Assembly: GCA_037128595.1 (NCBI GenBank) | Contig: JBAXWB010000022.1 | Span: 24,343 to 88,342 of the forward strand | Length of the DNA: 64,000 nucleotides | From: a bacterium | GTDB taxonomy: Bacteria > Verrucomicrobiota > Kiritimatiellia > CAIKKV01 > CAITUY01 | Reading direction: 5' to 3' | Part shown: piece by piece, positions 1 to 9,223 of the stretch | Layout: each line of letters starts with the position of its first letter | Position numbering within the stretch: position 1 is the stretch's first letter | Made by a program: the position numbers and the translations under genes | Notes under the pieces: generated by a model | Told to the model about the DNA's origin: nothing | Seen by the model: the letters and a program-made list of their open reading frames with translations, nothing else | Database searches by the model: none

Positions 1-233
1 GACGGCCAATCCACCAACAGGGCGATCGTCCCGATACTGGTCAATTTACGGCCCGAACGTACCCGCTTCATCAGGTTGTTCATGTAGTCGTTCTGACGGT
101 AGCCGAGCTGGCTGGCTTTTTGCTTAATTTTCGTGCGCAATTCCGCCGACACTTCACGACTATCCCTCAGCGCCAATGAAACAGTGGCTTGAGTAACCCC
201 CATCAGTTTCGCAATTTTTCGTTGATTTGACAT
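1..233 (-). CDS. LacI-family transcriptional regulator, N-terminal part (cut by window edge)
   Basis: Only the first 77 codons are in the window. They start at an ATG whose complement is CAT at 231-233. The translation begins with a LacI-type helix-turn-helix: residues about 5-25 read KIAKLMGVTQATVSLALRD, followed by the usual hinge-side helix ending in LGYRQN. This family has an N-terminal DNA-binding domain and a periplasmic-binding-protein-like sugar sensor; the sensor would lie left of position 1. It sits at the left end of a large sugar-degradation cluster on the same strand, so it is a reasonable candidate regulator of that cluster. That link is inference. No strong Shine-Dalgarno is seen, and no key helix residue is missing. 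Confidence 0.9.
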   Translation of the reverse strand, partial: MSNQRKIAKLMGVTQATVSLALRDSREVSAELRTKIKQKASQLGYRQNDYMNNLMKRVRSGRKLTSIGTIALLVDWP

Positions 234-301
234 GAATAACAGATCGCTTAATCAATTCCCCCATATCTTTTACTCATATCAGGAAGGAAGGCAATATATA
301 C

Positions 302-2455
302 CTATCGAATGACGTAAACGCTCCCTGCGCCGCGGGCAAACCAGGCCCCTAACTGGGTTCGAACCGTGACATCATCGAGATAAGCGGCGCCCCGCCCGAA
401 AAGAAGCAGTCGACTCATGAAATCGTTCGTCTGAACCATATGGAACCAGGATCCCGTCTGCGTTATCCCTCCTTGGGTCCATCCGACAGGATCCTCGATA
501 GCCGCCCCTTCATTGATTCGAAGTTGGAACATGTGATTGGTATAATCCTGCGCCACCGTAATCCGGGTCCAACAGGAGGTATCAATCAGCGGGGCATTGG
601 CCAGCGTCAGCCATTCATTCGTTGCGGGTATTCCCGTCATATTCCGGTGCCAGATCACCACCTGCATGTTGGGGTCGATATACATCGAGAACTGGGCATT
701 CGTCCGGATCCCCGCCGGTTCCGCTAGCGGCACCGGCATCATCAGGAGATCCACATAGACACCCACGCCCGTTTCGCTATGGATCTCTGACTGAATGCTA
801 TCCTGCACGAGCAGGGTCTTGTTATGATTGGTCAGAATCGGAGGCGTCGTATGCGCCATGTAAGTTGCCAGCTTGGCATTGACAACGGCATCGTTAGTCA
901 CCACCCCGGCATTAGCATAATAGTCGGCCGTCCAGGCATTCGTCCCCGCGAGCAGGAACCCATCTGCATAGGACTCAAACGGTTCCTCATAGGGGACCGT
1001 GTTGACAAACGAAAGATCATCGACAAATACCACGCTTAAATCCGTTTTGGGATTACTCGCCACCTGGTCTGCATTCGCGCTAACAAACGCCCCCTGCAGG
1101 AAATCCAGCGTCAGATCATGAATGGTGTTCCCTGAGGCATGCGCACTGGCAATCCCGGTCAGCCTGACACTCACCTGGGTGGCGCTGATTCGTGTCAGCT
1201 CCAGGGTAAGTCCCAAAGGAAGATTAGAGACCGAATAGAGCCCGGTCAGATTGGAGACAAACGCATCACCGGTCAGCGTAATCAGCAGCGGGCTCTGGTT
1301 GTTAATCGTGCCAAACGAAAGTTCATTGAAGGCCGAACGGTTGTAAGCCAGGCTGGGAGCATTATTAAAGGTGACCGAAAAGTTGGTGGTGGCACCCGTA
1401 ATACTCGCCGCCGCCACACTGGCAAAGGCCGGATTCAAGAAGGATAATTCAAGGGCACCCGTCGATTGACTGCTGGTATGGGGCGACGCGTGTCCTGTCA
1501 AGGCAAAGGTGACCTGGGTATTATTATTTCGAGTGAGTTGGGCCGTCAGCCCGGCAGGGACATTCGCCACGGCATAGTGCGTGTTGAGCACATAGGGACC
1601 TGCCGTAAAGGCATCACCCGTCAGACTAATGACATTCGTGTTACCAATGGTTCCATTGTTGGCCGCAGCCTCAGCAAAATTGGTTCCCGAGCAGGATAAG
1701 GCTGTAACCCCTTCGAAACTGATGCCAGCAGACAGCGTAATGTCATCCAGATAGTTCGTCCCTCCATCGCCGAATGTGATTTGCGACAAGATCCCATTCG
1801 TCTGAACCATATGGAACCAAGAGCCCGGCTGGCTCCCGCCTCCTGCCACATAACCGGCGGCATCCTCAATCGGGCTCCCATTAACTTTGATCTGGAACAT
1901 CTGATTGGAATAGTCCTGAATCACGCCAATACGGGCCCAGACGCCGGTGTTAATCAAAGGACTTGCCACCAGGTCCAGCCATTCGTTCGTGGCGGGAGTG
2001 AGACGCTGATGCCAGATCACCACATGCTGATTGGTGTTAATGTACAGGGCGCAGTGAAGATTGGTTTTGGACAACGGGTTGATTTCACTCCATGTAGGCA
2101 TCACCATGAAATCCAACGCCACCGTATCCCCTGCGGTATGCCGGATATCATTATCCACGAGATCCGTGATTCGCAGTACATTCGTGTGGGAGGCATTGGG
2201 CAACGGATACGATCCGATGCCCGCATAGGTATTGGTCAGCGCGAACAGAACGGCCCCGGAATTGGTAATAAGTCCGGCACCCCATCGGCTCGAAGACCAC
2301 CCATTGGTGTCCTGCAGGAAATAGCCGCTGGAATAGGATTCAAATGACTCTGTCCAAGGGACAGAATTGGTATGGGCCGCTGAAGCCCCCTCGACCGCCA
2401 GTCCGACACACAACAACCAGAACACGCCCGCCCAACTCTGTGATATATTTTTCAT
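302..2455 (-). CDS. Secreted surface protein with two LamG-like halves and two internal repeats
   Basis: A 717-residue protein with an N-terminal signal peptide ending near residue 26 (ASAA). The first (about 33-245) and last (about 490-700) parts resemble each other: both begin with an FESY motif, contain VVIWH and SWFHMVQTN, and end with YLDD(I/V)T. This is typical of concanavalin/LamG-like sheets. Between them are two copies (about 250-360 and 365-480) of a repeat with the pattern ITLTGDAF...NLPxGLTxxLTR...VxxxLTGxAxxH, common in large secreted bacterial proteins. No PEP-CTERM or sortase tail is visible; it ends in YVIR. It is probably exported and binds glycans or acts in adhesion, but no enzymatic residues are evident. 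It is 39 bp downstream of a second secreted protein gene. Confidence 0.75.
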   Translation of the reverse strand: MKNISQSWAGVFWLLCVGLAVEGASAAHTNSVPWTESFESYSSGYFLQDTNGWSSSRWGAGLITNSGAVLFALTNTYAGIGSYPLPNASHTNVLRITDLVDNDIRHTAGDTVALDFMVMPTWSEINPLSKTNLHCALYINTNQHVVIWHQRLTPATNEWLDLVASPLINTGVWARIGVIQDYSNQMFQIKVNGSPIEDAAGYVAGGGSQPGSWFHMVQTNGILSQITFGDGGTNYLDDITLSAGISFEGVTALSCSGTNFAEAAANNGTIGNTNVISLTGDAFTAGPYVLNTHYAVANVPAGLTAQLTRNNNTQVTFALTGHASPHTSSQSTGALELSFLNPAFASVAAASITGATTNFSVTFNNAPSLAYNRSAFNELSFGTINNQSPLLITLTGDAFVSNLTGLYSVSNLPLGLTLELTRISATQVSVRLTGIASAHASGNTIHDLTLDFLQGAFVSANADQVASNPKTDLSVVFVDDLSFVNTVPYEEPFESYADGFLLAGTNAWTADYYANAGVVTNDAVVNAKLATYMAHTTPPILTNHNKTLLVQDSIQSEIHSETGVGVYVDLLMMPVPLAEPAGIRTNAQFSMYIDPNMQVVIWHRNMTGIPATNEWLTLANAPLIDTSCWTRITVAQDYTNHMFQLRINEGAAIEDPVGWTQGGITQTGSWFHMVQTNDFMSRLLLFGRGAAYLDDVTVRTQLGAWFARGAGSVYVIR

Positions 2456-2482
2456 GCCAACCCCCGCCTTGGTGACAACTTA

Positions 2483-2499
2483 AATGATCTCAGATCATT
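2483..2499. promoter_or_regulatory. 17-bp perfect palindrome between two surface-protein genes
   Basis: AATGATCT and AGATCATT flank a single C, giving a perfect odd palindrome. It overlaps the last codons of the 2495-4285 gene and lies 28 bp upstream of the start of the 302-2455 gene. It could be an operator for the downstream gene or part of a weak terminator. No T-tract follows on the minus strand, so an operator seems slightly more likely. Confidence 0.4.
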
Positions 2500-4285
2500 G
2501 GATTTCAAGTATAAATCCCATAACCCGGGGTCGGAGGACGAGGGTATTCCCGCCCTCAACCAGCAACCGATGTGACAATGGACTCAACGCCCAATTGGCG
2601 GGTGAGCCGACAATACCGCCCGTGGCCGTAATCAACGTCACTACCTCATCACGCCCGAGGGGACTGCTCAGTGTAAAGGCAGCATTGGCCGGTAAAGACA
2701 CACTCCCGCCAACGGTCACAGCATTGCCGACCGTATTCGAGGTCCAGGTGAGCACTGCCCCTTCGGATAGGGAAAGCGCACCCGTTATGGTAACGGCACT
2801 ATCCGCCACCGTCATAGATCCCGCCTGGGTCAAGGCCCCCTCGATCCGTGCCGCCGTATTCGAAAAAAGAATCGCGCCCCCGGCACCCACGGTCACATCA
2901 CCTCCACGGTAACAGGTCTTGCCATTGATCATTTCCAGGCGATAATAGTTGGTGGCACCCATCTCTGAATCAAAGGTATAGGCCTGGCCGGAGGACGCAT
3001 TCGTCGCATTATTTAGCCGGAAGGTATTCAGTCCACCGGGAGTGAAGGTCATATTGGCTAACGACGTTCCACTCCAGTTGCCCTTAACATCCACATCCGG
3101 CACATCCCGAAAGGCAATGGCACCGCCATTGAGGGTAATCACGCTTGGCCCCGGCGAAATTGAAGGGGTAGCCGTACTGAACTGGAAAACCCCGCCTGAA
3201 TTGCTGATGACTTGGCTGGCGGAGTCGAGCACCAAGGTGTTGACATCCAGGATCCCGCCCGTAACCAAAAAGGTAACAGCGCCGCCAGTGCTATAGAAAG
3301 TCCCCACCTTGGACGCACTGATCTGTCCGCCCGCCATCGTCAGCTTGCCAGTTCCGCGCAACCAGATCTCGCTGGCGAGCCAGGATCCATTTGACACCAC
3401 CACACCTGGCGTTGACCCATATATCTCAAAACGTGACGCATTACTCGTCACCAGTAGACCGCCCGTCATCAAAAGGGAATGCACAACACCGTACTCACTC
3501 GTGCTATCAAAAGTGTTCGTGCCGCCGCTCAACGTCAGTAATGAACCCGATCCTTCTCCGCTCACAGTAAAGGCACTTCCCCTCCACTCCCCGCCTGAAA
3601 CGGTCATAAAGCCCCGGCCCAAATTACCAACCTGTACAACAGAGCCTGTAGTCACGAGCAATCCACCAGTCATTACGACAGTTCCCGTGTAACCCGCACT
3701 ATGACCAAAACTGATCTGGCCATAGAAACCTTCGCTTGGAATAGCCGACGCTTGAAACGAGTTTGTCCCTCCGAACAGGTTAATTTTCCCGTTATTCAGA
3801 AAAACATTCCCGCACTGCCACCCCCCGCTTATAACAGTGATTTCGCCGCCTAACTCCAGATCGGCTTCGCTTTTGTTCGTGGCACTACCAAGATAACCGC
3901 CATCAAGTACAAGGTGGCCCCCAGTTCCCACGTACAATTGGCCCCAAGGGTATGGCTTATGCAAACTCAACGTCGCATTATTGATAATGCGCAAGGTGTT
4001 GGTAGCACCACCTACCCCGGACAGGGCCAGAGTATACGCTTCCAAATTCCCCACTGGCGTAGCGTCACTAATCGTCACCGTCTTGCTCGATGCATTATTG
4101 ATCGTCACAACGCTATCAACAGACGGTGCAATCGCAGGCGCCCAATTGGCACCATCCCCCCAATTCCCATCACTGGAATTGTTCCAAACGGGATTATCGG
4201 CGAGCGCCAACAGCGGAAGCATCATACCCCCCGCAATCAAGGTGAACAGTTTCGCAAGAACAGTGTTGATCTGGTTTGTTTTCAT
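2495..4285 (-). CDS. Secreted beta-strand-repeat (autotransporter-like passenger) protein
   Basis: A 596-residue protein with a signal peptide ending ALADNPVW near residue 30. The NPVWNNSSDGNWGDGANW opening and the Gly/Ser/Thr/Asn-rich body with repeated GG..T..G.L..S patterns match the autotransporter-associated beta-strand-repeat class, expected to form a right-handed beta-helix. No outer-membrane beta-barrel translocator is visible at the C terminus; the protein ends with LLVEGGNTLVLRPR and a short hydrophobic tail. The ATG at 4285 has GGGGA six bases upstream. A CTTATCACGATAAG element lies 77 bp upstream of the start, which ties it to the sugar-cluster regulon. The function is probably polysaccharide contact or a surface layer (inference). 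Confidence 0.75.
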   Translation of the reverse strand: MKTNQINTVLAKLFTLIAGGMMLPLLALADNPVWNNSSDGNWGDGANWAPAIAPSVDSVVTINNASSKTVTISDATPVGNLEAYTLALSGVGGATNTLRIINNATLSLHKPYPWGQLYVGTGGHLVLDGGYLGSATNKSEADLELGGEITVISGGWQCGNVFLNNGKINLFGGTNSFQASAIPSEGFYGQISFGHSAGYTGTVVMTGGLLVTTGSVVQVGNLGRGFMTVSGGEWRGSAFTVSGEGSGSLLTLSGGTNTFDSTSEYGVVHSLLMTGGLLVTSNASRFEIYGSTPGVVVSNGSWLASEIWLRGTGKLTMAGGQISASKVGTFYSTGGAVTFLVTGGILDVNTLVLDSASQVISNSGGVFQFSTATPSISPGPSVITLNGGAIAFRDVPDVDVKGNWSGTSLANMTFTPGGLNTFRLNNATNASSGQAYTFDSEMGATNYYRLEMINGKTCYRGGDVTVGAGGAILFSNTAARIEGALTQAGSMTVADSAVTITGALSLSEGAVLTWTSNTVGNAVTVGGSVSLPANAAFTLSSPLGRDEVVTLITATGGIVGSPANWALSPLSHRLLVEGGNTLVLRPRVMGFILEIQ

Positions 4286-4361
4286 GGTTATCCCCTATTC
4301 CAATATTAACTTTATGTCTCAATATTAACACGCCCCTCACAACTCGCATATCCGAAATCTA

Positions 4362-4375
4362 CTTATCACGATAAG
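4362..4375. promoter_or_regulatory. Operator-like near-palindrome CTTATCACGATAAG (copy 1)
   Basis: The arms CTTATC and GATAAG are perfectly complementary around a two-base AC centre. It lies 77 bp upstream of the start of the 2495-4285 surface-protein gene and just past the end of the gene that starts at 5918. Identical 14-mers occur at 5979, 13443 and 23717. Confidence 0.7.
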
Positions 4376-4385
4376 CTCATTTAAA

Positions 4386-5918
4386 TCATTCCATTCCGAG
4401 TTCGAGAATCCCGCCTGAAGATTCCAGGAATATTGTAGCCCCATCATCTTGTGATTTGAGGATTCCTGCGGCAGTGATTCCATAATAGAATCCTCGATGA
4501 ATATAGGCTATCCCACCCGCCTGGATCATTGGATTGTCAACATGTTCTTTCGGCAGGACCAATCGACAAAGCGTTGTCGAAGCGTTAACAACCAGACTTT
4601 TCCCAGTAAAAACAAGGCTCACGCCTGTCCCTGAATCCAAAGTCAAAATATGTTGGGACTCATCCGCGCTGACCGCCAGCCCGCTCCAGTCGAGCTTTTC
4701 CCAATGACCATTACGGTTCACTTCAAGATAAGCTGACGCATCCTCCTGATCTTTTCTCCAGAGAAAGCCCTCCACCAGCGGCAGGCTGTCAACCGTCATC
4801 GCCTTGTCGTCACAGGTCTTTTCCTGATATCGATCGACATAATCCGCCCGGAAAAGATGTAAGTCGCGGATTTTCAACTGGTCCCCTTCAATGAGCACTC
4901 CGGCCCGGTAATACCGGCTACTGTACCAAAGCGACTTACGCGCTTTACCCTGGACATCGTTCTTCGCAAAGACGGCACAAGGAACAGTCTGGTGGAATGA
5001 CTTCCTATACCAATCTGCAGCCTCTTTCATAGTGCCACAGATGATTTCGCCCCGGGCTCTCAGTTGACTGAAGTACTCAATCTGGAGTTCAAACCCCTTT
5101 TTCATCCAGGCCCAGCCGAAACTATTTTCCTGTCCTGTCTGGGCAAATGAATACTCAAAGGGAACATCGCCATACATGTTCCCGACAAACGACTCCAGCC
5201 AATCCCTCTGACAGCCATCTTTCCAGACCGGTTCCAGCGTGCAAACCTCCTGCCCGTTGCCACCAATCTTGCTGGCATATTGATCGATGGGACAGCTTCC
5301 CAACAACCTGAAGATGGGGACCGGGATCTGGGTTGCCTCCGAGGTCGCGGGAATATAGGCATTAACCTTGGAAGGATAATAGGCCCCATGCCAGAAGCCG
5401 CCCCACAGGGAATACCCATCCGTCCCCCATTGATCCCGGCAATTCGCACTCCCGGTAACCCCGTATTTCCGATTCAGGTAATCCAGCGTCACGGCATCAA
5501 TGTACCACGCCGCCACGGTGGCGGGGTAATACCCGAAGGCCTGATGGAAGACGTCCATGGCCGCATCCGCCAATTTCAACCGGTCTTCTGGGGCATAGCC
5601 AACGGAGAGGGAGGCATTGGAATGAGAGTCCCAGTTCGCCCCGGGCCGTCCATTGTACTTTACTCCAGCCTTCTCACAGTGGGCCCGGTTGATCTCGAAC
5701 CAAACCCCCAACTCATGATCAGCGGGTTTGTTCTTTTTGAAATACTCCACATAGGGGCCCAGCAACATGGCATCCACCTGCATCAGCCAGGTCGCCGGCA
5801 TGGCCAATTTCCGATGCAGGGCCATCTGCTCCCGGACCGGCTCAAAGAGATCCAGATCCGGGGTCCTGAAATCATCGTAACGGATAAAGTTGAGGAAATT
5901 CAGCCATTTCATCTTCAT
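4386..5918 (-). CDS. Uncharacterised protein, possible NodB/polysaccharide-deacetylase-like barrel
   Basis: A 510-residue protein with no signal peptide (it begins MKMKWLNFLNF). The first about 300 residues have features reminiscent of polysaccharide-deacetylase or glycosidase (beta/alpha) barrels: an early WLMQVDAML strand, WDSHSN near residue 95, AAWYIDAVTLDYLNRKYGV near 135-155, and GSANCRDQWGTDGY. From about 320 to the end is a beta-rich domain. The catalytic residues cannot be assigned with confidence. The ATG at 5918 has AGGA seven bases upstream. An operator-like palindrome is 61 bp upstream. It and the next gene (6108-8003) may belong to one broad family, judging from shared layout and the word CPID. 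Confidence 0.6.
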   Translation of the reverse strand: MKMKWLNFLNFIRYDDFRTPDLDLFEPVREQMALHRKLAMPATWLMQVDAMLLGPYVEYFKKNKPADHELGVWFEINRAHCEKAGVKYNGRPGANWDSHSNASLSVGYAPEDRLKLADAAMDVFHQAFGYYPATVAAWYIDAVTLDYLNRKYGVTGSANCRDQWGTDGYSLWGGFWHGAYYPSKVNAYIPATSEATQIPVPIFRLLGSCPIDQYASKIGGNGQEVCTLEPVWKDGCQRDWLESFVGNMYGDVPFEYSFAQTGQENSFGWAWMKKGFELQIEYFSQLRARGEIICGTMKEAADWYRKSFHQTVPCAVFAKNDVQGKARKSLWYSSRYYRAGVLIEGDQLKIRDLHLFRADYVDRYQEKTCDDKAMTVDSLPLVEGFLWRKDQEDASAYLEVNRNGHWEKLDWSGLAVSADESQHILTLDSGTGVSLVFTGKSLVVNASTTLCRLVLPKEHVDNPMIQAGGIAYIHRGFYYGITAAGILKSQDDGATIFLESSGGILELGME

Positions 5919-5978
5919 GTTTTCGTCCTGTTTTCTAGCAGTGTATGAAAATGCTGATACGCAGCAACAGCACGGAAG

Positions 5979-5992
5979 CTTATCACGATAAG
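5979..5992. promoter_or_regulatory. Operator-like near-palindrome CTTATCACGATAAG (copy 2)
   Basis: Here the symmetry extends one base each side (GCTTATC and GATAAGC, 5978-5993). It is 61 bp upstream of the start at 5918. The centre AC is in the same orientation relative to the gene as in the other copies. Confidence 0.75.
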
Positions 5993-6107
5993 CGTTGGCT
6001 CAGGAAATCCAGGAGACAGCCTGACAGAGAATCGACTCCAGCAATAATGCGTGGGGCCCAATCTAACCGCTGGAAAGAATACGCTTAACCCCCGCTAACT
6101 TCCCCGG

Positions 6108-8003
6108 CTACTCCCATCGCCAGTGGTTCGCCTTCGGACTGCGCAACACCACCTGCACCTCGGCATCAGGTTTTAAATCGAAATACAGCACCATGTGGGT
6201 TTCCCCGTCCACATTCTTCGCCAGGGTATAGGACCGGGCGGTTGTGCTGATCTCTCCGTGAGGAGTCTTGTAGTCGAGGGGCAAACCCCATAACGCAACC
6301 GCATACCCTGGGAAACTGGCCTGCGTCTTCATGATCAACTTGATCGACAATCCTGTGTCCTTGGTGAACTTCTGTGACCGAACGAGCATGACGTCCGGGG
6401 TTTCGACCGCCGTCATGAAGCTCCCCTTCTCGTTAGTCTGCTTCCGCGTGTAATCGAACCACCAAATCGGATTGGGACATTCCCGTTCGAAGCGGATTTG
6501 TTTATCCTGATCCTCTATGAGAATATATTCACAGGACAGCGCATCCTTCAATGGAAGGAAGGCGACCTTGTCGGGAAGCACGGGTGTGGTCCGCATCTTG
6601 TGGACTGTCGAAATCCTCGTTCCCCACGGAATCTGGTCCGGGGTATAGAGTACGCCATAATTATTCCATGCCCCCTGTGTCCATACGGCATCGTAGTGCA
6701 AATGCTTGGTCCTGGAGGAGAACACCGTTCGTGGCGTCACCTTGAAATGACGCCGGAAATAATCCACCATATCAATGGAGCGGGTGAACGCCAGCTTGTA
6801 CTTCTTCGTCAGTCCGAATGCCAGCAGGCGTTGATACTGTTCGCAAAATGCCGCCCGCTCCTGGCCGTCATCAACCGCATGGAAGCCGGGCTGGATCCAG
6901 TCCCCTACCGATTTTTCGGGGCCACTATATAGTGGGGTGACAAAAACTGGATGCCCATTCATTTCGGCCAAGTTTCGAAACTCATCCATTCCGGCCATCA
7001 TACACTGTTCAGTCCGGCTAAAACGCCCCTCCCCAGCGCTGTAATGCCAGTCCACCGGCCCAAGAAAATGAAAGGAGCCACAGAAGTCCCATTGATGGGA
7101 GACCACCTCGCCACCAGCCGCCTGGTTTACCCTCCGGGAATCATCCGGTGACGCATAATAAAGAAATTCCGGCATGCCAATCCAGGGTGCACAATTCGCC
7201 TCCCAAAGCCCGCAGTGGTCATTGATCCCTATTTCGGCCAATGCCCGGGGATAACCGGGATCCTCTTTATGATTCACATCCACGCGGATGGAGCGGTGAT
7301 CGAGTGAATCAGGCAGAAGCGCCCGGACTTTCGCCATCCCCGCTCCATACACCCGAACCCGCTCCTCGTGGGTGGCAGAAGGCATATCCGGGAACGCCGG
7401 CACCACCAGCTCTCCAAACAGCCGGTTTTTCTCCAGTAATTTCCGTCCTACTTCATCATCCTTGGAGAATTTATCGATCGGACACCGGTAATCCAACGGA
7501 ATCCCCATGCCATTGAACGTCGGTGCCGGATCCAGATCAAAAAACGTGGCAAAAGAGAGCACCGTATAGGTGTCATCAATCACGGCAAAATAGCGGTAGT
7601 AGGTCTCTCCACCCGCTTTCCATGCAGCGATATAATTTCCCGCTTTTTCTGGGGTATATGTAATGCCTGCCTGGCCGCCGGCAAACACAAGCGAGGGCTT
7701 CTGGAAGGGCAGACATTCCAGCCATTTAAGATCACCGCCCGGCTTGAACGCCAAACCAGGCTCACCCTGTTCAAGGTACTGCGGGTAGATCCTAAGGCCG
7801 CCACTCTCGATTCCCGGCGGTAGCCAGAACTTGAATTCAAGCGACTCCCCTGTTTTGACCAGGCGGCTCGTAGTTGTCCACACCGGCACCCTGGGTTTTG
7901 TATTCACCGCACCCCCTCCTGTTGCATCACTTCCATCAACGCCACCAGCCCATAAAGAACCACACACTTCCATCGCCAGGATCACTCCAGATATATTCCC
8001 CAC
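6108..8003 (-). CDS. Uncharacterised protein of the sugar cluster, weak NodB-like character
   Basis: A 631-residue protein of unknown function. Residues about 35-145 look like a beta-sandwich that could bind carbohydrate. From about 165 there is a larger domain with CPIDKF, RVDVNHKEDPGYPRALAEIG, DHCGLWEANCAPW and WDFCGSFHFLGPVDWHYS. The many Trp, His and Asp residues suit a polysaccharide-active enzyme, but no family signature is clear. The GTG at 8003 has no visible Shine-Dalgarno; an ATG at 7973 with GAGTGATCC upstream is an alternative, and the hydrophobic start (GVILAMEVCGSLWAG) is only a weak signal peptide. It follows the alcohol dehydrogenase by 8 bp and is probably co-transcribed with it. 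Confidence 0.6.
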   Translation of the reverse strand: MGNISGVILAMEVCGSLWAGGVDGSDATGGGAVNTKPRVPVWTTTSRLVKTGESLEFKFWLPPGIESGGLRIYPQYLEQGEPGLAFKPGGDLKWLECLPFQKPSLVFAGGQAGITYTPEKAGNYIAAWKAGGETYYRYFAVIDDTYTVLSFATFFDLDPAPTFNGMGIPLDYRCPIDKFSKDDEVGRKLLEKNRLFGELVVPAFPDMPSATHEERVRVYGAGMAKVRALLPDSLDHRSIRVDVNHKEDPGYPRALAEIGINDHCGLWEANCAPWIGMPEFLYYASPDDSRRVNQAAGGEVVSHQWDFCGSFHFLGPVDWHYSAGEGRFSRTEQCMMAGMDEFRNLAEMNGHPVFVTPLYSGPEKSVGDWIQPGFHAVDDGQERAAFCEQYQRLLAFGLTKKYKLAFTRSIDMVDYFRRHFKVTPRTVFSSRTKHLHYDAVWTQGAWNNYGVLYTPDQIPWGTRISTVHKMRTTPVLPDKVAFLPLKDALSCEYILIEDQDKQIRFERECPNPIWWFDYTRKQTNEKGSFMTAVETPDVMLVRSQKFTKDTGLSIKLIMKTQASFPGYAVALWGLPLDYKTPHGEISTTARSYTLAKNVDGETHMVLYFDLKPDAEVQVVLRSPKANHWRWE

Positions 8004-8011
8004 AATTTTTT

Positions 8012-9166
8012 TTATTTTGCCTGGCGCAGGATTTCAGCAATTACCACGGATGCCAGCGGGGCATCCCCAAGGAGAATGTCACGCGTCTTCATCCGTTCAG
8101 ACACACGTTGCGCGGCATCATCGGCATCAATCCCGTAGTCAGAAAGCCGAGTTTTCATTCCCAGGGAATGGAAGAATCGTTCTGTTTTAATGATAGCAAG
8201 ATCCGCGGCCGCCATATCAGTCGCCACATCACCCACTCCATAAACCCGGCGCGCCAACTGTGCCAGTTTCACCTGCTTTTCGGATTTTGTCTGTCGCCAG
8301 AGGGACGGCAACACGATGGCCAGTGACTGGGCATGATCGATCCCGTAGAAGGCCGTTAATTCATGACCGATGAGGTGTGACATCCAGTCCTGGGGTACCC
8401 CGCATCCGATCACCCTGTTCAACGCATGGGAGGCCGCCCACATGATATTCGCCCGACCATCATAGCTGGAAGGGTTGACGAGAACCTTGGGGGCCTCCTC
8501 CAGAAGAGTCAACAATACCGCTTCCGCTTGGCGCGCCTGAAGCGGGGCATTGCACGGGGGCGCCACATACTGCTCCGTGACATGGATGAAGGCGTCCACA
8601 ATCCCATTGACGGTCTGCCTCAGAGGGAGCGAATAGGTCGTCTCCGGATCCAGAATGGAAAACCGGGGAAAAACCATTGGGGAAGAAAAAAAGAGTTTTT
8701 GACGGGAGGAGGCCCTCGAAATCACCGATGCCTCATTCACTTCCGAACCGGTCGCCGGCAAGGTGAGCACACAGCCGATCGGTAAAGCCGATTTCACCTC
8801 ACCCCCCTTGGCCAATATATCCCAGGGATCACCACGATATTCACAACCAGCCGCAATGTATTTTGACGCATCCAACACGGAGCCGCCACCGACTGCCAGC
8901 AAAAATCCAATTTTTGCATTACGGGCCATGTCGATGGCCCGCATACAGGTCTCATGTAACGGATTGGGCTCAATACCACTAAATTCGCACCAGTTTTTTC
9001 CACACAGGGCACTTTTCACCTTGTCGTAAACTCCATTGGTCTTGATGGAGCCCCCGCCATACAACAACATTATCCTGGTATCGTCAGGCAATAATTCCGC
9101 TAATCCAGCAATAGACCCGCTGCCAAATACGATCTTCACAGGATTGTAATAACTGAAATTGTTCAT
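8012..9166 (-). CDS. Iron-containing (group III) alcohol dehydrogenase
   Basis: A 384-residue cytoplasmic NAD(P)-dependent dehydrogenase of the Fe-ADH/YqhD/BDH superfamily, close to the usual length. The cofactor loop GGGS is at 93-96. The metal ligands fit the family spacing: D191, H195, H264 and H278, within DAFIHVTEQ and SHLIGHELTAFYGIDHAQS. Members reduce or oxidise short-chain aldehydes and alcohols; in rhamnose or fucose catabolism the family member FucO reduces lactaldehyde. A GH78 rhamnosidase in the same cluster makes that role plausible, but it is inference. A half-operator TTATCGCGA lies 43 bp upstream of the ATG. Confidence 0.92.
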   Translation of the reverse strand: MNNFSYYNPVKIVFGSGSIAGLAELLPDDTRIMLLYGGGSIKTNGVYDKVKSALCGKNWCEFSGIEPNPLHETCMRAIDMARNAKIGFLLAVGGGSVLDASKYIAAGCEYRGDPWDILAKGGEVKSALPIGCVLTLPATGSEVNEASVISRASSRQKLFFSSPMVFPRFSILDPETTYSLPLRQTVNGIVDAFIHVTEQYVAPPCNAPLQARQAEAVLLTLLEEAPKVLVNPSSYDGRANIMWAASHALNRVIGCGVPQDWMSHLIGHELTAFYGIDHAQSLAIVLPSLWRQTKSEKQVKLAQLARRVYGVGDVATDMAAADLAIIKTERFFHSLGMKTRLSDYGIDADDAAQRVSERMKTRDILLGDAPLASVVIAEILRQAK

Positions 9167-9206
9167 AACCCCGAGGCTCCTAAAGGTGATTTTACTGATA
9201 GCCCAT

Positions 9207-9216
9207 CTTATCGCGA
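9207..9216. promoter_or_regulatory. Half-operator CTTATCGCGA (degenerate right arm)
   Basis: CTTATCGCGA matches the left arm and centre of CTTATCACGATAAG with A to G in the centre; the right arm is lost (ACGC follows). It lies in the 57-bp gap between the glycosidase-like gene ending at 9224 and the alcohol dehydrogenase starting at 9166. Confidence 0.45.
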
Positions 9217-9223
9217 ACGCTTG

